Shown: piece after piece, positions 1 through 9,514 of the stretch
Position numbering within the stretch: the stretch's first letter is position 1
How the letters are laid out: the number at the start of each line of letters is the position of its first letter
Origin: Oligoflexia bacterium
GTDB taxonomy: Bacteria > Bdellovibrionota > UBA1018
Direction of reading: 5' to 3'
DNA: 64,000 nucleotides
Assembly: GCA_023701205.1 (NCBI GenBank)
Contig: JAMPXJ010000019.1
Location: forward strand, 19,932-83,931
Notes under the pieces: model-generated
Seen by the model: the letters and a program-made list of their open reading frames with translations, nothing else
Database searches by the model: none
What the model was told of the DNA's origin: nothing
Program-made: the position numbers and the translations under genes

Positions 1-513
1 ATCACGCTCAATCCCTACCTTTCGATCGCGCCCGCTCTCGGAGGGACGCTCGCCACCAGCCGCGAGTCCATCCGCAAGAACTCGCTGCGCGGGGCGGTCT
101 CGGCGGGCGAGACCTTGGTGCTCGATCTCTCGCGCGCCGGGCTTCCGGCGCTCAGCATCTCGAACACCACGCGGCTCACGCGCTCCTTCCACGAGTTCAA
201 GACCGCGCGGACCGGGGCTTCCAATACGGCGCTCTCGCTGCTCAACATGGTCTCGGCGGATTACGCGCTGACGGACCGGCTCACGCTGGGCGCCTCGTTC
301 AGCCGCGGCATCGGGCGCACCTATGACGGAGCGCTCAAGCATAATTTCGAGTTCTACGAAGCCGTGACCTACCGGGCGACGCCCGCGCTCGCGCTCTCGG
401 TCGCCCTGAGCAACGAGGGGAATGCCTACAAGGAAAACGGCCGCGACTCGGCCGTGTCGCTCTTCAGCCGCGACGACGCCTCGTTTTTGACTTCGATGAA
501 ACTGGTCTTTTGA
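1..513 (+). CDS. Outer-membrane beta-barrel protein, C-terminal part (5' end outside window)
   Basis: The frame is open from base 1, so the window holds the last 170 residues of a longer protein. The visible part alternates short polar and hydrophobic stretches typical of amphipathic beta strands (for example LTLGASFSRGIG and ALALSVALSNEG). It ends in a phenylalanine within MKLVF, the usual C-terminal signature recognised by the BAM complex. I read it as a transmembrane beta-barrel or its last strands in the outer membrane. Transport or adhesion function cannot be judged from this part. It lies 14 bases upstream of the metalloprotease lipoprotein gene on the same strand, so the two are probably co-transcribed. 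Confidence 0.7.
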   Translation: MTLNPYLSIAPALGGTLATSRESIRKNSLRGAVSAGETLVLDLSRAGLPALSISNTTRLTRSFHEFKTARTGASNTALSLLNMVSADYALTDRLTLGASFSRGIGRTYDGALKHNFEFYEAVTYRATPALALSVALSNEGNAYKENGRDSAVSLFSRDDASFLTSMKLVF

Positions 514-527
514 GAAAGGGAACGAAG

Positions 528-3500
528 ATGAAGAAAATGACATCGCCGGAATTCGACACGATCAAGCAGGGGCTTCCCGCCCTCGTTCCCGCGCTCCTGG
601 GCCTGCTGGCCCTGGGCACGCTCGGCGGCTGCGCCAAGGACCGCCCCTACGAGGAGCTGCTCAAGGAGCAGGTCGAAAGCAAATCCGTGATCTCCGACGG
701 GCTCTATCTCTATGAGGTCTCGCAGATGGAGAGCTCCCGCTCCTCGACGATCTCGCGCCCGATGACCCTGGGCCAGGAAAAGCTCGTCCGCCTGCGCTTC
801 ACCGAGAAGAGCCTCGACGTGGTCGAGATCGACTCGGACGCGCGCTTCGCACATAACATCACTAACGGCAAGCTCGTGCTGAGTATCCCGGTGGAGCACC
901 TGGAATACCGCTGCGCCGAGAACTCGGTGGGCGAGTGCTCCAACAAGGAAGAGGAGAATTCCAAGATCACCTGGGAAAAACGCTCGAAGTTCAAGCCGGG
1001 GCTCGATGGCCTGAAGGTCGCCGAGCTCAACACGCTCCCGACCCAGATCGGCAAGCTCTTCGGCGAGGAATGCGCCTCGGAGATCAGCTCGCGGCCGCTC
1101 GGCGCGAAGTTCGAGCAGGACGCGATCAATATCGCGGTCGAACGCACCTTCAGCATGAATCTGGAGTGTGCCGGGAGCCTCGAGTCGCTGAGTGACCTGA
1201 CCTTTTCCGAGGTGCATCACTACTCGCTGGCGCGCCTGGACTCGGTCGCCTCGAAGGACTACCAGCCGGTGCTCTATCCCGAGTCCGACCAGAACAGCTT
1301 CGGCTTCTTCACGACGACCCGCAAAGAGCTCTCGGTCGATAACCTCGACCGCGCCGCGGGCGAGAAGACGTTCCTGAACCGCTGGAACCCGGCGCGCAAG
1401 GAGCTGACCTACTATCTGACGGACAACTTCTACAAGCCGGAGAACGCGGTCGTGCTCGGTGCCACGCGCAAGGCGGTGGGCGCGATCAACGACGCGCTCG
1501 CGAAAGCGGGCGTGGGCTTCCGGATGAACCTGAGCGAGGAGCGCGGCAAGAGCGCCGGCGATCTCCGCAACAGCATGATCGTCATGGTCGAGGATCCCCC
1601 GGCTCTGGGCCTGCTCGGCTACGGCCCGTCGGTCACGAACCCGCTGACCGGCGAGATCGTGAGCGGCCGCACGGTCATGTATCTCGGCGTGATCAAGCAG
1701 ACGATCCGCCGGACTTACGAGGAGATCCGCAAGGCGCGCGCCGAGGAGAAGGTCGCAAGGGCCAAAGCGGCGCTCAAGGCGGCCGCGGAGGCCGCGCAGG
1801 CCGCGCCGATCGACCTGGGCACGGGCATCAAGTTCCGCCCTGCCGCCGGCCGGCTCTCTCGCGTGAACCTCGCCGAGGTCAAGGCGCTGGTGCGGGATTA
1901 CACGAAGAACCGCTCGGGTGAGGCGGACCTGCGGTCCAAGCTCCGCAACGCGGAGAAGGATTGCTTCTACTCGGCCGACGAGTTCAACTTCTCCGAAGCC
2001 GTGACCAAGGGCCTGCAGGAGCAGCTCGGAGAGGGCGACCTTCGCCCCTGGGAAGAGCTGAGCGAAGCCGAGCGCGCGAAGGCGCTCGATGTCCTGGTGC
2101 CCTACGTCTGGGTACCCACGCTCGTGCACGAGCTTGGCCACAACCTGGGCCTGAGGCACAACTTCCAGGGCTCCGAGGACCAGGAGAACTTCTACACCGC
2201 CGAGGAGCTCGCCAAGATGGGCAGCGAGGGTGAGATTCCCTACAGCTCCGTGATGGATTACGCCGCGCGGACGCTCAACGAGCTTCACACGATGGGCAAG
2301 TACGACGTCGCGGCGCTGCGCTTCGGTTACCAGCGCCAGGTGGAGCTCAAGGACGGCAGCCTGACGGGAGTTCCCGCGACCCTGACCGCCCTCAAGGGCG
2401 AGCTGGCCGGCGGTGAGGACGCGCTCAAGCCTTATGGCTTCTGCACGGACGAGCATGTCGATCTCAACGCGGGGTGCAAGCGCTTCGACGAAGGCACGAA
2501 CTTGGCCGACATCGCGCGCTTCCAGATCCGGATGTATGAGGAACGGTATTCGTTGCGCAACTTCCGTAACGGCGCGCGCAACTTCAGCCTGAATGGCGAT
2601 GCCGGCTACGCCTCGCGCATCGAGGACACCTTCTACAACCTGCGGCTCTTCCTCGAGGTGCGCGATAAGATCCAGGCGCGCTTCCCGAGCCTGACCGAGA
2701 AGGAGTGGGCGGAGATCCCGTTCCTCAAGGATCTGGACGAGGCCGTGCAGGTCACGTCGGACTTCTTCCTGCGGGTGATCGGCACTCCCGACGTCCACTG
2801 CGTGGCCGTGTCGCTGGAGAACCCCGAGAACATCGAGCTGGTGAAGCTTTCGACCGTATCGGAGGCTGTCGGCTGCTATGATCCGGAGTTCCTCGCGCTT
2901 GCCAAGCAGGCGGGTTTCATGATCCTGGGCCAAGGCGGCAAGTCCCTGCATTCGCGCAAGGCTCCCTCGAACCCGAGCCCGTACGCCGACCAGATCGACG
3001 TGCGCGGAATCTGGATCGACAAGCTCCTGGCCGAGCGCTTCCTCCTCGGTCGCGAGCTCGGCATCAGCCTGCTCGACGAGACCAAAGGGAGCTTCCTCGA
3101 ATACAAGGACACCGGAGCGAAGCTCAAGAAGCTGCTCTCGGGCATCGCGACGATGAAGCTCGAGGGAACGCTGCAGCTGACCTTCGAGAGCGGAAATCAG
3201 GAGGAGATCCCCTTCGTGCAGCCGCTGGAGATCAAGGACCAGCTCATCTCGCGCAAGCCTGAGTCGGTCCGCCGCGCGCTGGGATTGCCCAAGGGCGACA
3301 CCTTGCTCGGGCGGGAGCTGATCCGTACGGTGATGAGCGAGGTGCCGCACATGCTCGCGGGCTCGGGCGCCGAGGCTTTCGCCGACACGTTCCGGGTGGC
3401 TTCGTTCCTGCCGCATGAGCTGAGCCGGACGCCCAAGGACTTCCGGAAGGCGGAGCACGGCAAGAGGACCTTCGTGGCGCTCCCGCAGAACGTGATCGCC

Positions 3501-3815
3501 TGGTCGGTCCTCGAGGAGCTCGAGGCGGTGCGGACGCTGTCGAAGGTGGAACCCAAGCGCCTGGCCGAGCTTCTGACCGGACCGGCCAAGCCGGCCGACT
3601 CTGAAGGCGGCGCGGCCCAGCCCGGCAATGCCGAATCCGGCACGGAGGGCGCCCAGCCTCCGAAGGCGGAACCGAAGCCGGAACTCACGGCCGAGGAAAA
3701 GGCGGCGCTCGAGCTTCCGCCGGTCCTGCTCCTGAAGTTCCTCAAGGGCCAGCTTCAGTCGGAGGACACCTACGGTCTCATCCTCGAGCAGGTGCTCGCG
3801 CCGGCTAATCCGTAA
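528..3815 (+). CDS. Large metzincin-type zinc metalloprotease lipoprotein
   Basis: 1095 aa from ATG 528. That start follows a GAAAGGG ribosome-binding site and leads straight into a signal peptide with lipobox LGGC; an in-frame TTG at 510 is less likely. The zinc site is HELGHNLGLRH at residues 534-544, which matches HExxHxxGxxH, followed by NFQGS. This resembles the large bacterial metalloproteases whose motif reads HExGHxLGLRHNF (DUF4953/DUF5117 type). A downstream SSVMDY at about residues 575-580 fits the metzincin Met-turn. An alanine/lysine/glutamate-rich, probably helical stretch lies at about residues 403-428. The C-terminal 70 residues hold a proline/alanine/glutamate-rich linker. I infer a membrane-anchored, periplasmic or surface protease; its substrate is unknown. 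It overlaps the convergent helicase gene by 11 bases. Confidence 0.85.
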   Translation: MKKMTSPEFDTIKQGLPALVPALLGLLALGTLGGCAKDRPYEELLKEQVESKSVISDGLYLYEVSQMESSRSSTISRPMTLGQEKLVRLRFTEKSLDVVEIDSDARFAHNITNGKLVLSIPVEHLEYRCAENSVGECSNKEEENSKITWEKRSKFKPGLDGLKVAELNTLPTQIGKLFGEECASEISSRPLGAKFEQDAINIAVERTFSMNLECAGSLESLSDLTFSEVHHYSLARLDSVASKDYQPVLYPESDQNSFGFFTTTRKELSVDNLDRAAGEKTFLNRWNPARKELTYYLTDNFYKPENAVVLGATRKAVGAINDALAKAGVGFRMNLSEERGKSAGDLRNSMIVMVEDPPALGLLGYGPSVTNPLTGEIVSGRTVMYLGVIKQTIRRTYEEIRKARAEEKVARAKAALKAAAEAAQAAPIDLGTGIKFRPAAGRLSRVNLAEVKALVRDYTKNRSGEADLRSKLRNAEKDCFYSADEFNFSEAVTKGLQEQLGEGDLRPWEELSEAERAKALDVLVPYVWVPTLVHELGHNLGLRHNFQGSEDQENFYTAEELAKMGSEGEIPYSSVMDYAARTLNELHTMGKYDVAALRFGYQRQVELKDGSLTGVPATLTALKGELAGGEDALKPYGFCTDEHVDLNAGCKRFDEGTNLADIARFQIRMYEERYSLRNFRNGARNFSLNGDAGYASRIEDTFYNLRLFLEVRDKIQARFPSLTEKEWAEIPFLKDLDEAVQVTSDFFLRVIGTPDVHCVAVSLENPENIELVKLSTVSEAVGCYDPEFLALAKQAGFMILGQGGKSLHSRKAPSNPSPYADQIDVRGIWIDKLLAERFLLGRELGISLLDETKGSFLEYKDTGAKLKKLLSGIATMKLEGTLQLTFESGNQEEIPFVQPLEIKDQLISRKPESVRRALGLPKGDTLLGRELIRTVMSEVPHMLAGSGAEAFADTFRVASFLPHELSRTPKDFRKAEHGKRTFVALPQNVIAWSVLEELEAVRTLSKVEPKRLAELLTGPAKPADSEGGAAQPGNAESGTEGAQPPKAEPKPELTAEEKAALELPPVLLLKFLKGQLQSEDTYGLILEQVLAPANP

Positions 3816-6813
3816 CGGTCGTTTCTGTACTCGTGGCCTCGGCCGGGGTCTCTTCGGAAGCCTCGGCCGAGCCGCTTTCGGGGGTGAGGAGCTCGAGCAG
3901 CTCTTTTCTTGAGAATGCCTTGAGCCCGAGCGAGGATTCCTCGATCAGGGCGCCGGAGAGCTGGATCTTCGATTCGATGATGCTGGCGATGCGGTCCTCG
4001 ACCGAGCCCGGGATCTGGAGCTTGAAGACCTGAACGCCTCGGGTCTGGCCGAAGCGGTGGAGCCGGTCGGTAGCCTGGTTCTCCTTGGCCGGGTTCCACC
4101 AGCGGTCGAAATGGATGCAGACGCTCGCCGACGTGAGATCGATGCCCAGGCCGCCGGCAAGCAGGCTGCAGAGGAAAACCTTGCACTCGGGGTCGCGCGA
4201 GAAGAGCTCCAGGCGCGCGCCGCGATCCGGGGTGTCCCCGCGCAGCTCGGTATAGCCGATGCCCTGGGATTTCAGGTGATGGCCGATGAGGTCCATCATC
4301 CCGAGATACTGGCTGAAGACGACGACCTTGAGATTCGAGCCCAGCGCCTCGTTCAGAAGCTCGTCGAAGGTCTCCCACTTGCCGGTTTCGGCGGGATCGA
4401 GCGCGCCGGCCTTCTTGACCTTGCCCGAGGTGAGGTCCGCGAGCTTCGGATGATCGCAGATCTGCTTGAGCCGCGTGAGCAGCGCGAGGATGTTGGCGTA
4501 GTCGATCTTCTGGCCCGCGACGATGTTGGCGCGGACTTGCGTGGCCTCGGCGCCGTTGAGGCAGTCGCGGTAAGCCTTGCGCTGGATGGGCGTCATCTCG
4601 CAGGCGACGACTTCCTCGATTTTCTCGGGCAGCTCCTTGAGCACCTTGGCCTTCGTGCGGCGGAGGAGGAAGGGCGAGACGAGTCGCTTGAGCGCCTCGG
4701 CCTGGAGGTCGGTCGGAACCTCGCGGCCCCAGCCATAGAGGCGCTTGAAGCGGGGAAGCGACCCCAGGTAGCCCGGCAGCAGGAATTCCATCAGCGACCA
4801 CAGATCCGTGGCCTGGTTCTCCACCGGCGTGCCGGTCATGGCGATGCGGAAGCGGCTCTTGAGCATACGCGAGGCGCGCGAGCTGATCGTGGAGGCGTTC
4901 TTGATGGCCTGGGCCTCGTCGAGCACGACGACGTGCCACTGGCGTTCGCGCAGCTCGGGCGCGCGGTGGAGGATGCCGTAGGTCGTGAGCACGATATCGA
5001 CGCCTGACGTGGGCAGCGTGCGACCGCTGCCATGGAAGACGTGCCAGCGCAGGCCGGTGTCGTACTTCTTGAGCTTCTGGATCCAGGCCGCGATGACCGA
5101 GGTCGGGGCGACCACGAGCGTGGGCTCGCGCACGGACTTCATGCCTTTGACGCCCGCCTTGGGAGCGGCGGCCTTCTTCACGAGCTTGCGCTCGGGCGCT
5201 TTGGTCGTGTTTTTTGCCGTCTTTTTCGCGCCTTTTGCCGCGGGCGCCGCGGCTGGGGCTTCGGCGGCTTCCGAGGAGCCGGGGCTTTTGCGATAGATCG
5301 TGCTCAGGAGCGCCAGCACCTGGTGGGTCTTGCCCAGGCCCATCTCGTCGGCGAGCAGGGCGGCCAGGCCGCGGTGATAAAGGCTCCAGAGCCAGCTCAA
5401 GCCGTTTTCCTGGTAGGCGCGCAGCTCGAAGCCGTAATCGATCTTGGGCAGCGAGGCGATCTTCTTCTGCTCGAAGGTCTTGCGCCACTCGTGGAACTCC
5501 GTCCAGTTGGGGTCGACCTCGAGCTGGTCGGCGCCGAGCTCCAGGCTCAGGCGGTAGGCGGCGATCGGATGCAGCGGGTTCTGGGCGTCGTCGGCGAGGC
5601 TGCCGCGCGCGGCGGCGCCGATGGGCGCGCCTTCCTCCTCGGATGCGGCCACGCCGCTGCGGTTGGCGTAGCGCTGCAGGTCGATCAGCGACATGCTGAA
5701 GCGGAAGATCTTGTCGTCCCGCCAGACGTAATGGGCACTCAGTCGGCCCTGCTTCTCGAGCTCCTCGAGCTCCTCGGAGGTGAGCCGCACCGAGGCGCTC
5801 GCGAAGACGTAGGAAAGGCCGCGCGTCTTGTCGCCCTTCTCGCCGATCTTGAGCGAGGTGAGCTTGAGCGGCGTCGGCTCGACATGCACGTTGACGTTGC
5901 GATCGAAGACGATCTGGTCGCGGTTGCGGTGGGTGAGGAGCTTGCCCAGGTTCTCGAGCGCCTGCTGGCCTTGGTAGATCACCTTGGCCGTGTCCAGGCG
6001 CTGAATGAAGCTCGCCTCGGTGTCGCTGGTCTCGGCCGGCGTGAGCACCCGGATCAGGACGCCGTGCGAGGTCTTCCAGATGCCCGGCTCCGGCTGCCGC
6101 GAGAGGTAGGTGAGGGTATTGACCTGGATCGTCTTGGTGATCGGATCGATGTAGCGGATGCCCGACTCGACGGTGAGGGCCGCGAAAACCTTGCCCTGGA
6201 TGATCCCGCGGACGTGCAGCACAGGCTCGCCGATGATGGCCTGCTTGGAACTCTTGGACTCATGGCTTTCCTGCTTGGAGTACTCGAGCAGGGCAGCGGC
6301 TTCGACCAGGGTGACGGGAATGGAGAAAGGGTTGCCCGAGAGGTCCTTGCCCTGGATGGAGCCCATCATGAGGTCCCGCCGCACGACATAGGTGGAGGTG
6401 GCCAGGAAAGGATGGGCTTGAAAAAGCTTGCGAAGGCGACCGTCTCCGGCGGCCTTCTGAGCATTGCGGAGTCCCAGCTGGTCGTCCGAAGGGGCGATTC
6501 CATGCTGGCTGCTCTTGACGCCGGCGCGCAGCAGGCTTCCGCGCTCGACCATCCAGATGGCGAGGGCCGCCACGTGCTTGCAATGGGTCTCGTACTGCCG
6601 ATGCGCAGGGCAGGAGCATTTCGAGCTGAAAATCGTCCCACGCGCCATCACGATGGCGGTTTCATAGGCTTCTCTTCCGCTGCCCTGCACCTTGCCGGAG
6701 AGGTTGTCTCCATCGAGCTTGACGTCTTTGACGCGCTGTTCGCGGAAATAAATCTGGCCCCGCTTCCAGCTGGCTTGGGTGAACTCGCGTTTGATCTGGG
6801 TGTAAAAAAGCAT
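3805..6813 (-). CDS. SWIM zinc-finger SNF2-family helicase
   Basis: 1002 aa. An N-terminal SWIM zinc finger is visible as CSC at residues 66-68 and CKH at 78-80. The C-terminal half is a complete SNF2 ATPase: Walker A DEMGLGKT near residue 490, Walker B LDEAQ near 630, motif III MTGTPVENQ, then a helicase C-terminal domain with LLAGGLGIDLT and a motif VI stretch DRLHRFGQTR. The family uses ATP to translocate on double-stranded DNA; bacterial SWIM-SNF2 proteins are linked to DNA repair or transcription recycling, but the role is not settled. An alanine/lysine-rich insertion of about 45 residues (near 510-556) sits between motif I and motif Ia, which is unusual within the ATPase core. An extended -10 promoter lies just upstream. 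Confidence 0.93.
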   Translation of the reverse strand: MLFYTQIKREFTQASWKRGQIYFREQRVKDVKLDGDNLSGKVQGSGREAYETAIVMARGTIFSSKCSCPAHRQYETHCKHVAALAIWMVERGSLLRAGVKSSQHGIAPSDDQLGLRNAQKAAGDGRLRKLFQAHPFLATSTYVVRRDLMMGSIQGKDLSGNPFSIPVTLVEAAALLEYSKQESHESKSSKQAIIGEPVLHVRGIIQGKVFAALTVESGIRYIDPITKTIQVNTLTYLSRQPEPGIWKTSHGVLIRVLTPAETSDTEASFIQRLDTAKVIYQGQQALENLGKLLTHRNRDQIVFDRNVNVHVEPTPLKLTSLKIGEKGDKTRGLSYVFASASVRLTSEELEELEKQGRLSAHYVWRDDKIFRFSMSLIDLQRYANRSGVAASEEEGAPIGAAARGSLADDAQNPLHPIAAYRLSLELGADQLEVDPNWTEFHEWRKTFEQKKIASLPKIDYGFELRAYQENGLSWLWSLYHRGLAALLADEMGLGKTHQVLALLSTIYRKSPGSSEAAEAPAAAPAAKGAKKTAKNTTKAPERKLVKKAAAPKAGVKGMKSVREPTLVVAPTSVIAAWIQKLKKYDTGLRWHVFHGSGRTLPTSGVDIVLTTYGILHRAPELRERQWHVVVLDEAQAIKNASTISSRASRMLKSRFRIAMTGTPVENQATDLWSLMEFLLPGYLGSLPRFKRLYGWGREVPTDLQAEALKRLVSPFLLRRTKAKVLKELPEKIEEVVACEMTPIQRKAYRDCLNGAEATQVRANIVAGQKIDYANILALLTRLKQICDHPKLADLTSGKVKKAGALDPAETGKWETFDELLNEALGSNLKVVVFSQYLGMMDLIGHHLKSQGIGYTELRGDTPDRGARLELFSRDPECKVFLCSLLAGGLGIDLTSASVCIHFDRWWNPAKENQATDRLHRFGQTRGVQVFKLQIPGSVEDRIASIIESKIQLSGALIEESSLGLKAFSRKELLELLTPESGSAEASEETPAEATSTETTVTD

Positions 6814-6842
6814 TTTAGGTAATCGACCCCAACGAGCGAGGC

Positions 6843-6851
6843 AGTATAACA
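6843..6851 (-). promoter_or_regulatory. Extended -10 promoter for the SNF2 helicase gene
   Basis: On the minus strand the sequence reads TG-T-TATACT, a TGn extended -10 matching TATAAT at five of six positions. It lies 30 bases upstream of the helicase ATG. No good -35 is seen at 17 bases, as is common for extended -10 promoters. Transcription would start near 6836, giving a leader of about 23 bases. Confidence 0.5.
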
Positions 6852-6899
6852 GAGATTTCAGGGGTTAAAAGCAAATCCTCGATTTAAGCCGGTTTTTGT

Positions 6900-6927
6900 C
6901 TGATGGGCGGCGCGTTCGGCCCATCAG
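6900..6927. other. 9-bp perfect inverted repeat between the helicase gene and thrA
   Basis: CTGATGGGC at 6900-6908 and GCCCATCAG at 6919-6927 form a 9-bp stem with a 10-base loop. No T-run follows on either strand, so it is not a standard intrinsic terminator. It lies directly upstream of the candidate thr promoter, so an operator is possible. No leader peptide rich in Thr codons was seen. Confidence 0.45.
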
Positions 6928-6928
6928 G

Positions 6929-6957
6929 TTGACGGCCTGTCTCCAGGCGACGAGAAT
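6929..6957 (+). promoter_or_regulatory. Candidate sigma70 promoter for thrABC
   Basis: TTGACG at 6929-6934 is separated by 17 bases from GAGAAT at 6952-6957 (five of six and four of six matches). It lies about 80 bases upstream of the thrA ATG and is the only canonical -35 in this gap. A second AT-rich -10-like patch (GATAAAAT) lies nearer the gene, around 7012. Confidence 0.35.
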
Positions 6958-7039
6958 AGATCCGGTGCGTCAACGCGACGACCGAGTTTCTGGAAGACTC
7001 ATTCCAAGAGTGATAAAATTTTCGACTGCGGGGATTCCA

Positions 7040-9514
7040 ATGAAAAAACCATGGGTGGTTCACAAGTTCGGCGGCACCAGCGTGGGCAACGCGGAACGCT
7101 ATCGGTCGGTCTCGGGAATCATCGCGAGCCTGGGCACCGGCCTGCGCCGGGGCATCGTGGTTTCGGCGATGAAAGGCGTGACCGACGGCCTGATCCGGCT
7201 GGTGGAGGCGGCGCGCCTGCGCGATCCGTCCTTCAGCAAGCTTCTCGAGGAGCTGCGCGCGCGCCATGTCCAGACGATCGGAGCGCTGCTGCTCGCCGGC
7301 GAAGCGCGCGAAGGCCTGCTTCGGCGCATCGAGGCGGACTTCAAGGAGCTCGAGGAAGTCCTGCGCGGGGTGTGGCTCGTGCGGAGCGCGGCGGATCGGA
7401 TCATCGAGCTCGTATCGGGCTATGGCGAGGTCTGGTCGGCGCAGATTCTCGATGCGCTTCTGCGCGAGCAGGGTCAGCGCTCCGCGTGGCTCGATGCGCG
7501 GGAGGTGCTGGTCGTGGAGCCGCAGGAGCTTTCCGTCACGGTCGACTGGGAAGCTTCGACGCTCAAGCTCGAAGCCTGGCTTGCTGCGCATCCTGAGGAG
7601 CTGCTCGTGATCACGGGCTTCGTCGCGTCGACGCGCGAGGGGCTCGCCACGACGCTCAAGCGCAACGGGAGCGATTTTTCGGCCTCGATCTTCGGCGCGC
7701 TCCTCGAGGCGCGCGAGGTGGTGATCTGGACCGATGTCGACGGCGTGCTCAGCGCCGATCCGCGGCTCGTGCCCGAGGCGGTGGTGCTCGAGGAGCTCTC
7801 GTATCACGAGGTGACGGAGCTGGCGTATTTCGGCGCCAAGGTCGTCCATCCGGCGACGATGGAGCCGGCGATCCGGCGCAATATCCCGATCTGGATCCGC
7901 AACAGCTTCAATCCCGCGCATCCCGGCACCAAAATCCACGCGGCGGCGCGCTCGAGCGCGCCGATCCAGGGCTTCTCCGCGATCCTCGGCATGGCGCTCG
8001 TGAACGTCGAGGGGACCGGCATGATGGGGGTGCCGGGCGTGGCCGAGCGGCTTTTCGGCGCGCTCCGCTCGGCGGGCATCTCGGTCGTCATGATCTCGCA
8101 GGCCAGCTCCGAGCATTCCATCTGTCTGGCGATCCCCGAGGCGCAGGCGGACGCCGCGCGCAAGGCGCTGGAGCAGGCGTTTTACGCGGAGATCGATCAG
8201 GGGCTCATCCAGGAGATCGGCTTCACGCGCGGCTGTGGGATCCTTGCCGCCGTGGGCGACACGATGGCGCGCCATCCGGGGGTCGCGGGCCGGTTCTTCG
8301 CGTCGCTCGGGCGGGCGGGCATCAACGTGCGCGCCATCGCGCAAGGCTCTTCGGAGCGCAACATCTCGGCGGTGATCGACTCGGCCGAGGCCACGCGCGC
8401 GCTGCGGGCGGCGCATGCGGGGTTCTTCCTCTCGAGCCAGACGCTCTCGGTGGGGCTCGTCGGAACGGGCCTGATCGGCTCGGCCTTCCTCAAGCAGCTC
8501 GAGCGGCAGCTGGAATGGCTCCGGCGCGAGCGGCGGATCGACATCCGCGTCCGCGCGGTGATGAACTCGACGAAGCTCCTGGTCGAGGACCGCGCGATCG
8601 CGCTCGGCGAATGGAAGGACCGGCTCCAAACCCAGGGCGTGGCGGCCGACCCGGCGCGCTTCGCGGCGCATGTGCGCGACTCGCATATCCCGCACGCAGT
8701 GATCATCGATGCGACCGCGAGCGCGGACATCGCTGGCCGCTATCCGGAGTGGCTCGACCAGGGAATCCACGTGATCACGCCCAACAAGCGCGCGAACGCG
8801 GCCCCGCTTGCGGCCTATCGCGAGCTGCATTCGCGCGCGCGGGCGCGGCAGCGGCAGTTCCTCTATTCGACCAACGTGGGCGCGGGCCTGCCGCTGCTGC
8901 AGACGCTGCGGGAGCTGCACCAGACGGGGGATCGGATCCTCGCGATCGAAGGCGTGCTGAGCGGTACCCTTTCTTACATTTTCAACTCCTTCACGGGGGA
9001 GCGGCCGTTCTCCGAGATCGTCCGGGAGGCGCGGCGGCTGGGGCTCACCGAGCCGGATCCGCGCGAGGACCTCGCGGGCCTGGACGTCGCGCGCAAGCTC
9101 GTGATCCTGGGCCGGGAGATCGGACTCGGGCTGGAGCTCGAGGACGTGCAGGTGCGCAGCCTGGTTCCCGAAGAGCTGCGCGCGGTGAAGACCGAGGAAT
9201 TTCTCGCGCGGCTGGCGGAACATGACGTCGAGCGGGCGAAGGAGCTCGCGGGCTACCAGGCGCAGGGGCTCGTGCCGCGCTACGTGGGACGGATCGATTC
9301 CGAAGGAAGGGCCAAGGTGGAGCTCGTCGCGTTCCCGCGCTCGCATCCGTTCGCGCGGGTCCAGGGCAGCGACAATATCGTGGCCTTTCGCACGGAGCGC
9401 TACGATGCGCAGCCGCTGGTGATCCAGGGGCCGGGAGCGGGACCCGAGGTGACGGCGGCCGGGGTTTTCTCGGATCTGCTGCGCCTGGCGTCTTCCGTGG
9501 GAGCGGCACCGTGA
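7040..9514 (+). CDS. thrA: Bifunctional aspartokinase / homoserine dehydrogenase I
   Basis: 824 aa, the usual length for ThrA of E. coli type. The aspartokinase part opens with KFGGTS at residues 9-14, followed by a kinase domain and two ACT-type regulatory repeats (about residues 310-460). The homoserine dehydrogenase part begins at the Rossmann motif GLVGTGLIGS near residue 472 and includes NVGAGLPLL. It catalyses the first and third steps from aspartate to threonine: phosphorylation of aspartate, and NAD(P)H reduction of the semialdehyde to homoserine. The ACT domains imply feedback control, normally by threonine. I chose ATG 7040 because KFGGTS should lie within about 15 residues of the start and GGGG lies just upstream; the frame stays open further 5' but encodes nothing family-like. 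It overlaps thrB by 4 bases. Confidence 0.96.
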   Translation: MKKPWVVHKFGGTSVGNAERYRSVSGIIASLGTGLRRGIVVSAMKGVTDGLIRLVEAARLRDPSFSKLLEELRARHVQTIGALLLAGEAREGLLRRIEADFKELEEVLRGVWLVRSAADRIIELVSGYGEVWSAQILDALLREQGQRSAWLDAREVLVVEPQELSVTVDWEASTLKLEAWLAAHPEELLVITGFVASTREGLATTLKRNGSDFSASIFGALLEAREVVIWTDVDGVLSADPRLVPEAVVLEELSYHEVTELAYFGAKVVHPATMEPAIRRNIPIWIRNSFNPAHPGTKIHAAARSSAPIQGFSAILGMALVNVEGTGMMGVPGVAERLFGALRSAGISVVMISQASSEHSICLAIPEAQADAARKALEQAFYAEIDQGLIQEIGFTRGCGILAAVGDTMARHPGVAGRFFASLGRAGINVRAIAQGSSERNISAVIDSAEATRALRAAHAGFFLSSQTLSVGLVGTGLIGSAFLKQLERQLEWLRRERRIDIRVRAVMNSTKLLVEDRAIALGEWKDRLQTQGVAADPARFAAHVRDSHIPHAVIIDATASADIAGRYPEWLDQGIHVITPNKRANAAPLAAYRELHSRARARQRQFLYSTNVGAGLPLLQTLRELHQTGDRILAIEGVLSGTLSYIFNSFTGERPFSEIVREARRLGLTEPDPREDLAGLDVARKLVILGREIGLGLELEDVQVRSLVPEELRAVKTEEFLARLAEHDVERAKELAGYQAQGLVPRYVGRIDSEGRAKVELVAFPRSHPFARVQGSDNIVAFRTERYDAQPLVIQGPGAGPEVTAAGVFSDLLRLASSVGAAP

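Noticed and set aside
426..3458. 1010-codon open frame on the minus strand
   Set aside because: It is antisense to the metalloprotease, whose motifs and lipobox are clear. Its product is a Leu/Arg/Glu/Ala-rich composition typical of the antisense frame of GC-rich genes.
6900..6927. Threonine attenuator before thrA
   Set aside because: The hairpin has no following T-run, and no leader ORF rich in Thr or Ile codons was found between it and thrA.
6884..9346. 820-codon open frame on the minus strand
   Set aside because: It lies opposite thrA, has no ribosome-binding site or domain, and has the composition of a GC-driven shadow frame.
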